Below, in pieces: positions 47,401 to 57,593 of a stretch of DNA of 64,000 nt. The DNA is from Primulina eburnea (Eukaryota > Streptophyta > Magnoliopsida > Lamiales > Gesneriaceae), in the NCBI RefSeq assembly GCF_022965805.1, contig NC_133104.1, positions 25,044,069 to 25,108,068 on the forward strand, read 5' to 3'. Numbering within the stretch: the first letter of the stretch is position 1; each line of letters starts with the position of its first letter. The notes below the pieces were generated by a model. It had not been told where the DNA came from and ran no database searches. It worked only from the letters and a program-made list of their open reading frames with translations. A program made the position numbers and the translations under genes.

Positions 47401-48003
47401 TTGTACGGAACGAAATGCAGATCCCCATTATATTGAGATGATATCTCTGAAGTTCCTGAGACTGGACCTGATATGATCAGAGATATAACTGAGAAAGTGA
47501 AATTGATTCAAAAGAAAATGAAGGCAGCTCAAGACCGACAAGCCAAATATGCCAACCTCAGACGACGACCGTTGGTATTTGAGGTAGGAGACCGAGTATT
47601 CCTGAAGATTTCTCCCTTCAGAGGTGTTATCAGATTTGGCAAGAAAGGAAAATTGTCTCCACAATACATCGATCCCTATGAGATTCTCGAGAAGATAGGA
47701 GATCGCGCCTATCGAATAGCGTTGCCGCCTTCATTATCCGGGATACATGATGTTTTCTACGTATCAATGCTGCGGAAATATCTCTCTGATGATTCTCATG
47801 TGATTCAACTAGATGAGACCGAGCTGGATGAGACATTGAGTTATGTCGAGAAACCGATCCGGATTATTCGATCGTAAAGAAAAACAGCTCAGAACAAAGA
47901 CGATTCCTCTTGTAAAAGTTCAATGGACTCGTCATGGTGTTGAAGAAGCTACTTGGGAAACTGAATCAGATATGAGACAAGAATTCCCAGCATTATTTCA
48001 CTG
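44473..48003 (+). pseudogene. pol: Pol of element D, broken by stops and a frameshift
   Basis: All domains are recognisable in order: protease (LIDTGASHTF, about 44668-44697), reverse transcriptase (CFDYRQLN; catalytic IDDILIYS near 45675-45700), RNase H ([11 protein letters not shown] near 46112), integrase finger (CLNCQQVKAE near 46870), core residues ([22 protein letters not shown]) and a chromodomain-like tail ending near 48003. In-frame stops are at 44911, 45151, 45802, 46255, 46504, 46624, 47182 and 47434, besides 44470. A one-base shift occurs near 47867, after which the tail is in another frame. The first eight breaks within pol share one frame, so decay there was by point changes, not indels. 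The element cannot encode its own enzymes. Confidence 0.92.
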
Positions 48004-48087
48004 ATGTAAATTTCTTATACAGTTTTGTATATACTCCTTATTGATATGAATGAGATGCATGTGATTTCGAGAACGAAATCGTATCTT

Positions 48088-48097
48088 AGGGGGGGAG
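48088..48097 (+). other. Polypurine tract of element D
   Basis: AGGGGGGGAGAAA precedes the 3' LTR start TGTAATGCCC at 48101. Confidence 0.8.
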
Positions 48098-48100
48098 AAA

Positions 48101-50054
48101 TGTAATGCCCGAAAATTAATCACTGTTAATCAAGGATTATTGACTTTTAATTTAACGTGATTACGAAGGGGCCAACTGAGACACGATTTAAGATAATCTG
48201 CGGTCATTTATTTTGAATTTTAGGCGCTCATGGTTAGACCGCACCTGCGGTCGATGTCCAGTAGGGTAGGAAATTTATTCGAAGCAAGACCGCACCCGCG
48301 GTAAGAAACACGACCGCACCCGCGGTGCAAACAAGACCGCACCCGCGGTCGTCTAAATTGGAAATTTGGAAGGAAGGCCGAGAGCATAGCGCACCCGCGG
48401 TAGAAAATGGACCGCACCCGCGGTGATACGTGTTTTGCGGAAATTGTGCCACCTCGTCGAATTCATGCATGGATATATATATAGTAGGATTCCTTCGAAA
48501 ATTCAGTAAGAAATCGAGAAAGGGACGAGGGAAGTTTAAGAAAAATCCTTACGCCTTTTGTGAGAAATCCGTCCGTCTGATTTTGAATCCGACTTCGGTA
48601 TTGAGTTCCTATCGACGTAGGCTACAACTGGACGTAAGTTTTACTACGTTTTGACATGTTTTAAAATTATGATATTGTCAGAATTGAATGGAACTCATAT
48701 ATGTTGTTCTTGACATATTAGACATCATAGAATCGAAGTCAGATTAAGAAACGGACTGATTATGGAATTGTTATGAATTTTCTGAGGTATATTGATTTAT
48801 ACTAGACAGATTTGAATTGTGATTGGATTACGGATTGTATTGGATATGGGTTATAGATTGTAACTGTGATTTGAGGATATTGTATTGACGGGGATATTGA
48901 AATTGTACCGTTATGCCGTTGATTTTGAATTAAATCAAGATTGATCAGATTGTTATTGATTTGAAAGGTATATTGACATGAGATTATTGATATTGTCATT
49001 GCCAGACAGACTGTGAATTCAGGATTTCGACTGAGCCAGAAACCGACGAATGAAAGGTATAAGTCAATGTGGTATTGGGAGATCGACTTGAGTCGGTTTA
49101 GACTTGAGTTTCCCTAAATCACATACTTTACTTTATTGCATTGATATTTGCATTGATTTGACTGATGTACTTGTTTTCTTGAATTATAAATAGCAGGTAT
49201 TAGATGAGTAATCTTGTGACAGAAGTTCCTGATAGTGGTGGGATCGCCACAGGAACATTGCACGATGTCACAAGATAGTATAGAAATCTTGGGACGGAAG
49301 TGCCTGATAGTGGCGGGATCGCCACAGGCACATTGCACGATGTCTCAAGATAAGGATATTAGCGATAGAGCTACAGTCCATGACGGTTAGGTCAGGACAC
49401 CGGATGTTGGTTATATCGAGTAAAAAGGATTGGAATTCTTCTATTACGGAATTCGATATAGGAACACCATATTTGGTTATATCGAGTAATAGGATCAGAG
49501 TTCCTTCTATTACGGAATTCGATATAGGAACACCACATTTGGAACCGGGATCCCTAGACTAGGATTGAGTCTAGTCTGAGACGTGGAGTCACGTATATGT
49601 TAGACAGTTTCATGATTGATTATGTTTCAGATTTTGATACATAATTACTGTTACCTGATTACATGCTTTATATTTGTTTATATGATTGCATGTTTCGTTG
49701 ATTTATACTGGGATTTATTCTCACCGGAGTTATCCGGCTGTTTTCTTGTCTGTATGTGTGCATGACAACATGTGGGACAGGATCAGGGTCCAGGAGATGA
49801 GAAAAGATCGTGATTAGAGTGGAGGCTCCGGACTTGGATTAGAAATAGGGTTTGAACACTGGACATTAGTTGTTAAACCTTAGTTTATTTTGAATGCATG
49901 CAGTACAGGACTTGTATTGTATTTTATACTGATATGTATATTAGTTTGATTTCATTACGTTCCGCATTTTAAAAAAAATTTTAGACCCTGTTTTATAATT
50001 GACTAATTAGTCCCAAAGATGATTAAGAACTTGATTAGCGTCCGGGTCCCCACA
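48101..50054 (+). repeat. Element D 3' LTR
   Basis: It matches 41273-43256 and is followed by AATTA, the right target duplication. It lacks about 30 bp near 48223 present in the 5' LTR and keeps cleaner copies of the GC-rich motif. Confidence 0.93.
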
Positions 50055-50371
50055 AATTAAGTGTTTAGAAAAAAAATTTAAATTCTTTTTAAAAGATTCC
50101 TACGCACACACACCTAAACACACACACATCGAAATACACACACAATTCACGTAAATTGAAGGTGAGAAGAGTGGAATCGGCCAAATCTAGGGAAGCTTGC
50201 AAAGAAGTTTTTGATTATTTTTCTACTTCATTCTACGATCTTCTTCATCGTTCTTCCTTCCAACAGCGATCACCCGACTGCCTTGCACCCCAAGGTGGGT
50301 TTTCAGTGCGGTTTTGACAAGAAAAGAGGTAGAAAAAATAGAAATCGTCTTTCATTCGTCATCGACGTTTC
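50055..50371 (+). repeat. Element E LTR, piece 2 (between D and F)
   Basis: The short host sequence between the D target duplication and the Copia element F contains a CA-rich stretch (about 50103-50150). It ends GTTTC, the probable left target duplication of F. No gene is seen. Confidence 0.6.
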
Positions 50372-52555
50372 TGTTAGAGTAGGTGCCCGTCGAGCCAAGT
50401 GTTGGCCGAGTGTTCACAATGAAACTCTATGTATAAGCAATCTTTATTTTAATAATATTTGAAATTATTATTTTGGCAAATCTTTATCTGTATACCCATG
50501 CTAGTTGCATAGATAAAGCCTTTGAATATACAAATAGTAGAAAGAATATGAGATGCTCATATGATGAGTATCATGAAACTCATATTTGAATACTGTATAT
50601 TCTAAACGGTTCCTAGTCGATTCAGCCGCCATTAAGAAGGATATAGGCCGCTCGAGTTCGAGACTAGTATCTGCGATGTGAGTACCATGTTTCATTGGTA
50701 GGGGACATTGTGATGTCCGAGCATGCAGATAGGTGCTCCTAGTAGAGTGCACTGAACAACCCTCCATAAAAGGACTTTCCAAGTGGTTCTCACTTATCGA
50801 GTGGAAACGTCCTAGTTTATGGTTGTACACCATTAGTCCTTATGACCCGGGACAACATTGAAACTCTATGTGCTAGAATTACACTTTCACTTGTTTACCG
50901 ACTCTCATGGGGTCATCAGGTGGCAAGGTTGGGTGTTCTGTCGAAACACATAGGAGTCGATGCATTGTAGTCGGGGATTCACCGCTTACCTTCGGGTATG
51001 GATATCCTATGTGTTATCATGTGTATGTAGATCGAAATCTCTGGCCAGAGTATGGTGGTAATTATGAAAGGGTTTCATAGATTACGCCATCGATGCAACT
51101 ACGACATGACACATAGTATCGATTCATTGACAACTCTCGATAAACCAATGGTTGTCGAATCGATCGGGATATATGAGTTGAAGGGACCGTACTGTACGCT
51201 AACCATAATTGAATGGTTCTTGCAGGCACTATCATGTGATACCTAGGGAATCACGTAAGCGATGCTGCTAGGCGTTTAACGTGATTGGTTGGGTACTATT
51301 AGACTTGAGTTCTGACGTTCTTATTATCAAGGAGTTGATAAGTAAGAATGGAGCAATTGGGGTATGCTCGAATAAGGACATGTTTAGTCCGAATCACATG
51401 GAGATGTGAACCCACGGCTAGTTGTATCAATGAACCATTGAGGGCCACACAAGTACTAGCTTTCTAGATCCCATTGAGAAGTAAAAATAGTTCAATGTGT
51501 TGAACGGCTTATAAAGGAGTTTATAAGCGTAAGGAAAATTAGAAGTATGACTTCTATAAAGGAGAAAATAGTTCAATGTGTTGAACGACTTATAAATGAG
51601 TTTATAAGTGTAAAGAAAAATAGAAGTATGACTTCTATGAGAGAAATGTAAATTTTGATTTATGGAAGTGTTCCTAAATTAAAATTTGGCCAAGTGAATA
51701 ATGTATTTGAAAATTGTGATTTTCATAAACATTATTATGGACTAAATTAAATTAATTCAAGTGTTGAATTAATTAAACACTAGTGGAACTAGTAGAGTCC
51801 AAATAATTAAATTAATTCAAGTGTTGAATTAATTAAATTATATTGAGTCATGTAGAGCTCAATTTAAATTAATTATTTAACTAGTGGGACTTGGGTAAAT
51901 TCAAGTAATGTTTAATTAGTCTCAAATATGTTTGAGATAATTAAATTTAGTCCATGGTTTTTATTTTGATAAAAACCTTATAATATGCATGCATGGGAGG
52001 TGAAAGGTTGGGAGACTACTTTTTGAATTTTCAAGGCATGGCATGCAACTTTTTGGAACACCTTTTCCCACAACCAAGACTAGTCTTCCTTCTCTCCTCC
52101 CACTCAACCTCATGGCCGAAATCCTCTCTTCATTTTCTCTCCATTTTTCTTTCATTTTGTGTTCTTCAATTGTTGGAGAAAAACACTCACTTCTCAAAGA
52201 AAAATGCCATACATTTTCTAGTGCAAGTGTAAGGTGGATCTACCTAGTTGGTGGTGGGCTTGATTGGAAGAAAGGAGTCCAAAAGAAAGGTGAAGCTTGT
52301 AGATTGTCTACCTTCAAGAGCTAAGGTGTTTACACCTTAGTTGGAGCCATCATCAACCTCAAGAGGTTGATAGGTATACTTTCTTACACCCTATGAATGT
52401 CATATTGTGTTTTTATTGTATTTGTTGCACAAAATTGAGGTGACCGAAATTTTTCCTTTGCTACACATTAGATGTGGTGGCCGAAATTTTTGAACAAAAA
52501 TTAAAAATTTTAAACTTCCGTTGCGCTTCCGGTCACCGTAACCGATCCCCTTTCA
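50372..52555 (+). repeat. Element F 5' LTR
   Basis: It runs from TGTTAGAGTAGG to CCCTTTCA. It is unusually rich in perfect short inverted repeats between about 51118 and 52371 and contains an 81-bp tandem duplication (about 51487-51640). It matches the 3' LTR closely once the Helitron is removed. Confidence 0.92.
51487..51640 (+). repeat. 81-bp tandem duplication carrying three hairpins per unit
   Basis: Unit 1 hairpins: GTTCAA/TTGAAC with loop TGTG (51490-51505), GCTTATAAA/TTTATAAGC with loop GGAG (51507-51528), TAGAAGT/ACTTCTA with loop ATG (51540-51556). Unit 2 repeats them at 51571-51586, 51588-51609 and 51621-51637. In the second hairpin the outer pair is G-C in unit 1 and A-T in unit 2. 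The same pair of units is in the 3' LTR (about 58724-58876). Confidence 0.85.
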
Positions 52556-52557
52556 AG

Positions 52558-52569
52558 TGGTATCCGAGC
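52558..52569 (+). other. Primer binding site of element F
   Basis: TGGTATCCGAGC follows the LTR end by two bases and differs from the iMet-type TGGTATCAGAGC by one base. Confidence 0.75.
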
Positions 52570-52677
52570 TATGGTTACGATTTTGTGTAGCAAATACAAG
52601 ATATTATATTGAGATTGATTTCTAACCGCATGAGAATGAAATTTGCAAGAAAAATCAAGGCATTACAATGGGGATTT

Positions 52678-52780
52678 CGGGCAGCATGTTGCTGCCCGTG
52701 TCGGGCAGCTCGGGCTGCCCGAGGGGCTGCCCGTTTCGGGCAGCAAGGGCAGCCCGAGGGGCTGCCCGAACAGCCCCTTT
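52678..52780 (+). repeat. GC-rich GGGCAGC / GCTGCCC inverted-repeat cluster
   Basis: At least seven copies of GGGCAGC or its complement occur in about 100 bp inside AT-rich surroundings. Nested pairing is possible: CTCGGGCTGCC (from 52709) with GGCAGCCCGAG (to 52759), enclosing GCTGCCCG and CGGGCAGC. No protein role is supported. Confidence 0.75.
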
Positions 52781-53191
52781 CGAAAAATAAAAAAAAAAAT
52801 ATTTTTGTTACCGGAATCCGGCGACGGAGCTCCGGCGACGGCGATGACGACTAGGGTTTCCAAAAGTGTTTTGGAATATCAAAGTGTCATGGGCCTTGAG
52901 TTGTTGGGCCATTAGATGGCTAACATGTTTGTGAATTTTAAATGGGCCGAAAATGTTTTTGGTGAAAAATGAGTTTTTGAGCCCTTAAGTTTAAAATTAC
53001 AAAAGTTGCAAATATTTTCTCATGAAATAAATAATTTAAGTTGGACTTTAATTATTTATAGTAAATGGTGATTTACAAGAAATTCGGTTATAAATAAATT
53101 AATTAGAAAGTATACAAAGGTGTTTGTATACTTTGTTAATCTAGTTTATAATCGTGTCGGTTAGTGATTGGATCAAGATATATAATATTGG

Positions 53192-53221
53192 ATCAATTAA
53201 TTATCATGATAATTAATTGAT
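53192..53221 (+). repeat. Perfect 30-bp palindrome in F leader
   Basis: The left half is ATCAATTAATTATCA and the right half is its exact reverse complement with no spacer. Confidence 0.9.
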
Positions 53222-54364
53222 GGTGTATGATATGTGATATTATGCATGAAGGATGATCAAAAGCCCAAGCCCAATTTGCTAGGTGTATGCTAGGATATTT
53301 GATGTTGAATGATTTTAATAATTATCAATTTTTAAAGTGGGCTTGGTTTATGGCCCGTTCCCACCCCCATGAGATGTATCCCTATTTGCCATGGATATTT
53401 ATTTGTAAATATTAGTATAGTGGATGATCAAGATTGGAAGATGGTGGCCATGATGATTATGAAGATCGAAGACATGTAAATATTGGAAGCTTATGTAATA
53501 GTTGCATTTGCATCCCGTGCATTTCCCTAGGATTGGACCTAGGCCCGTGTTTAGCTCACACGGTCCGTTAGTATTGGGGCGATTGATCATCCTTGTTTGT
53601 TTAATGTTTATAATATATGCATGATATGTTATAAATAATGAGTATGTGCGTTATTATTATGATAATAACAAAGTTGCATGAATCCGGCAAACATACGATC
53701 AAACATGGCGAGCTTTTAAAATAAAATTAATGATGAGACCTTTCAAAATTAAAAACCCTCATTTTGAATAAGATTCAAAATTAATATCAAGCCCGAAAAG
53801 GGGAATTATAAATTTGTTTATAATTTCCTTGTCTTTCATCGACAATGGGTGCATGATGAACGCTACCCGTACTCGGGGCTCGGCTCATATTATTGGGGGG
53901 GCCCTGGGTGCCGGAAAGCTGTGACATCCATTGACATGGTGATGTGAACTACGTGGAACTCCCATGATTTCGGCTCATATTATTGAGGGAACTCATGGCG
54001 ACCGTCCATTAAGGTTCAATATCGATGGGTTAGGCTTGACACGTAAAGATGAACGACGTCATATTATTGGATCCTAATCAAACGTGAGACAAAAGTTTAC
54101 GTTAAGGGTTGCATTGTGATGCAATTGGAAACTACCTTTTAGGAATTGTGATTGGCTGATATTATTCGGGATCATAATTCGCTAATTGGACCTTACGTAC
54201 CTACTGAGGAAAGGAGTTTCCCGTTTTCACTAGAGGGTAGTGAAAGATGTCAAAACAGTGGGAGCAAATATTTATGAAGTAAAAGTCCAAACTTCATATC
54301 TTACTAAATATTTTAAAATAGTCATCAAAATTTATCTGTTTTTACTTTTCAGTACAAATTGACA

Positions 54365-55282
54365 ATGTCTTCGATTCGCAATCCGATATCCGTGATACTC
54401 GACAAACACATATTAACTGGATCTAATTACCTCACTTGGCTAAGAAACCTAAAAATCGTCTTGAATTCGGAAAGGGTAGCATATACACTGACTGAGTCGC
54501 CCCCTGTTGAGACTCCGACTGACTGCAATCCTGAGGAATTGCAGGCTTACAAGGAATGGTGTGACCATGACTTGATAGCCAGGTGTTATATGCTGACTTC
54601 TATGAATGATGAGCTGCAGAGGCGTTTTGAGGATGCAAAAAGTGCTGCTGACATTCATTTGCATCTCAAGGAGCTCTTCGGTGAGCAAACACGGCCTCTT
54701 AGGCATGCTACCGTCAAGGAGCTGATCACTTTGCGCATGGGAGATGGGGCATCGGTCCATGAGCATGGCCTAAAGTTGATTGGGCTCGTGGACAAGCTCG
54801 TTGGCATGGATATGATCTTGCCTTCGGAGTTGACCACCGACGTGTTGCTCTTATCCCTGCCTAGCTCATTTGATCCTTTTGTGGTGAACTTCAACATGAA
54901 CAAGATTGAACCGACCCTTGAGGAGTTGGTGAATATGCTTGTTACGTTTGAATCAACCATCAAGAAAGAGAAGTTGGTTCTTTATGTGGGTTCTTCATCT
55001 GGTACGAAGATTGATCTACATGGGAAGGGAAAGAAGAGTTCTTTCCAACGTCCCAAGAAGAACGTGCCCTTGTTGAGGCAATCTCCGAATCCCGTTGTGG
55101 CAGCCACACCAGTTAGGGCTGACAAGACTAGTGATGTTTGTTATCACTACAAGAAGCCTGGACATTGGAGGCGTAATTGCAAAGAATATCTTGCCCAGAA
55201 AAGTTCTGGAAATGGTATGTTCTACATTGAAGTAAACATTTCAGTTAACTCTACTTCTTGGGTATTGGATACCAAATGTTGA
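54365..55282 (+). pseudogene. gag: Copia-type Gag of element F (zinc knuckle altered)
   Basis: Gag forms the particle that packages element RNA. The frame from ATG 54365 gives about 305 residues. The N-terminal SNYLTWLRNLKIVL segment and a helical gag domain (about residues 20-210) are typical of plant Copia Gag. The nucleocapsid motif reads CYHYKKPGHWRRNC, in which the second cysteine of C-x2-C-x4-H-x4-C is Y. After it the frame runs into the protease start and stops at TGA 55280-55282. The lost cysteine and the stop make it unlikely to work alone. Confidence 0.85.
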
Positions 55283-57593
55283 TCACATCTCTGTAATGAG
55301 TTACAGGTGATGGGAAGAAGTAGAAAGCTTAAGGAAGGTGTGACCTTCTAGAGGATAGGCAATGGAGCAAGAGTTGCTGCCAAGACCTTAAGAAATGTTT
55401 ACTTATTGTTGAACAATGATTTTAAGTTAATTTTAAGAGATGTTTTGTTTGTACCTTTTGGTGAAAAACATTATTTCCATTTCTATTGTGATAAAGATGG
55501 ATATTCTTGTTTATTTAGCAAAGGTGTTTGCAACATTTACAAGAATGAATGTTTAATTGGTACATGAGAACTTGAAAACGATCTCTATAACTTAAAATTG
55601 AAAGATATTCCATTAAATGTCCATTCAAAGGCAGACACCATATGAGATATGGATGGGTAAATCTCCCAAATATTCTTATCTTAGAATATGGGGAGCCCTG
55701 CTTATGTGAAGCAGGTAGTGGGAGATAAATTGGATAGTTGATCCATTTTATGTTACTTTGTGGGATATCCAAGGAATTAAGTTGGATATCATTTCTATCA
55801 TCCTCAAGAAACAAAGGTGTTTGTTTCTAGGAATGCAACCTTTTTGGAAAAGGATTTTCTATTGGATAGAAAAAGGGAGATGATAGAACTCGAAGAGGTT
55901 CGAGAGACACCCACAATTATAGAACCCACACCCGAAGAGCCAAGAGAGGAGATACAAGCTCCTAGCAGATACGAGAAAGTCTCGAGACAACCTATGAGGT
56001 ATGGTCAGCTTCTTGAAGAGGGCCATGATGAGCCTAACCATGGATGTGATCCAAGGATCTTCAAGGAAGAGTTATCTGATGCCGATTCATCCAAATGGCT
56101 TGAAGCTATGGAATCTGAGATGAATTCCATGCATTCGAACCAAGTGTGGGATCTTATAGATCCACCTGAGGGAAAGGTTCCCATAGGGACTTGGGACGGA
56201 TGGGAAGGTATTGACCTTCAAGGCGCGATTGGTGGCAAAAGGATATACTCAAAGACAAGGAGTTGACTCTGAGGAAACCTTTTCACCAGTTGCGATGCTC
56301 AAGTCTATGAGGATATTGCTAGCCATAGCTGCATGGTATGACTATGAGATATGGCAGATGGATGTCAAGACAGCCTTTCTTAATGGGGATATTAAGGAAG
56401 AGATTTACATGTCTCAAACCTGGAGGGTTTACATCTATCGAAAGTGAGCATATGGTATGCAAACTTCAGAGATATATTTACGGTCTAAAGCAGGCATCTA
56501 GGAGTTGGAACCTCAGATTCGATAGTACGATCAAAGAGTTTGGTTTTGCTAAGAATCCTGAGGAACCCTATGTGTATAAGAAGGTCAGTGGGAGTGTTGT
56601 GACATTCCTGGTGTTTTATGTTGATGACATTCTAATCATTGGGAATGATGTAGGAATGTTGCAATCAACTAAGATATGGTTAGCGAGTAAGTTCTCGATG
56701 CAGGACTTGGGTGAAGCATCTTTTGTATTGGGATACAGATCTATTGAGATAGATCGAGAAGATTTCTTGGTCTCACCCAGTCCACATACATTGATACCAT
56801 CGTGAAGCCGTTCTCGATGGATGAGTCCATGAGAGGACATCTACCAATGTGTCATGGCGTGTCCCTATCCAAGTCTGTCTCCCAAGACTGATGCAGAGAT
56901 AGTGGCGATGACACGCATTCCGTATGCTTCGGCAATTGGTAGCATCATGTATGTGATGATATCTACACGTCCTGACGTGGCACTAAGTGTAGTGAGTAGA
57001 TATCAATCGAACCCTGGTCTTCCACACTAAAAAGCTGTGAAAGACATCCTCAAGTAGTTGAGAAGGACCAATAAAGTGTTCTTGGTCTATGGGGTGGAGA
57101 ACTAAAATTGGAAGGCTATACCGACTCTAGCTTCCAAAGCGATATCGATGACTCGAAGTCAACCTCTGGGTTTGTATTCATGCTCTATGGTGCTGCTGTC
57201 TCTTGGAAGAGTTCCAAGCGAGAAAATACTACGGATTCCAGCACAGAGGCCGAATACATTGCTGCATCAGATGAAGCAAGGGAGGCTGTTTGGATAAGGA
57301 ATTTCGTCCAAGAGTTGGGCGTCATTCCTAATGGAGTTGCTCCTGTCCCGGTGTTGTGTGACAACACGGGAGCTATAGCTCAAGCAAAGGAGCCTAGGTC
57401 TCATCAGAAGTCCAAACATGTATTGATTAAGTACCACATCCTCGGAGAGATTGTGGAAAGAGGAGAAGTGTCTTTTGACACAGTCGGCTCCGCCGATAAT
57501 GTTGTTGATCCACTAGCTAAGCCTTTACCTGGACCATTATTCGACAAGCATCGCGAATCAATGGGTTTAAAGCATATGGGTAGTTGGCTCTAG
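55283..57593 (+). pseudogene. pol: Copia Pol remnant of element F (integrase core deleted, several frameshifts)
   Basis: The protease is broken at its active site, where WVLDTKC followed by a stop stands in place of the usual DTG-type motif. After a short pre-integrase stretch (about 55400-55600) the frame jumps to the end of integrase (GSPAYVKQVVGDKLDS near 55695), so the catalytic core is missing. Reverse transcriptase is present from about 56080 in at least two frames (FKARLVAKGYTQRQGVD near 56214; YVDD at 56617-56628). RNase H is open at 57108-57593 with [13 protein letters not shown] and LCDNTGA active-site blocks. Internal stops and shifts occur between these parts. The element needs enzymes from a relative. 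Confidence 0.9.

Larger units (their letters stand above)
41273..50054 (+). mobile_element. Element D: Ty3/gypsy chromovirus-type retrotransposon, coding region decayed
   Basis: Parts are LTR 41273-43256, primer site 43262-43273, gag 43516-44472, pol about 44473-48003, polypurine tract 48088-48097 and LTR 48101-50054. A perfect 5-bp target duplication AATTA flanks it (41268-41272 and 50055-50059), so both ends are certain. It inserted into the LTR of E. My by-eye comparison gives roughly 2% substitutions between the LTRs. Pol carries nine in-frame stops. Confidence 0.95.
52570..54364 (+). other. Long hairpin-rich leader of element F
   Basis: About 1.8 kb of non-coding sequence lies between the primer site and gag. 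It holds a GC-rich GGGCAGC/GCTGCCC cluster (52678-52780), a perfect 30-bp palindrome (53192-53221) and several perfect hairpins (53061-53076, 53107-53134, 53395-53412, 53650-53669, 53804-53825). It also holds an ATATTATT motif recurring at about 90-bp spacing (about 53886-54165). Leader length and folding suggest packaging, translation-control or dimer functions, but none can be shown here. Confidence 0.7.

Noticed and set aside
52609..52915. Possible small alanine/glycine-rich protein gene at the GC island
   Set aside because: Frames on both strands are artefacts of GGGCAGC/GCTGCCC repeats within the F leader.
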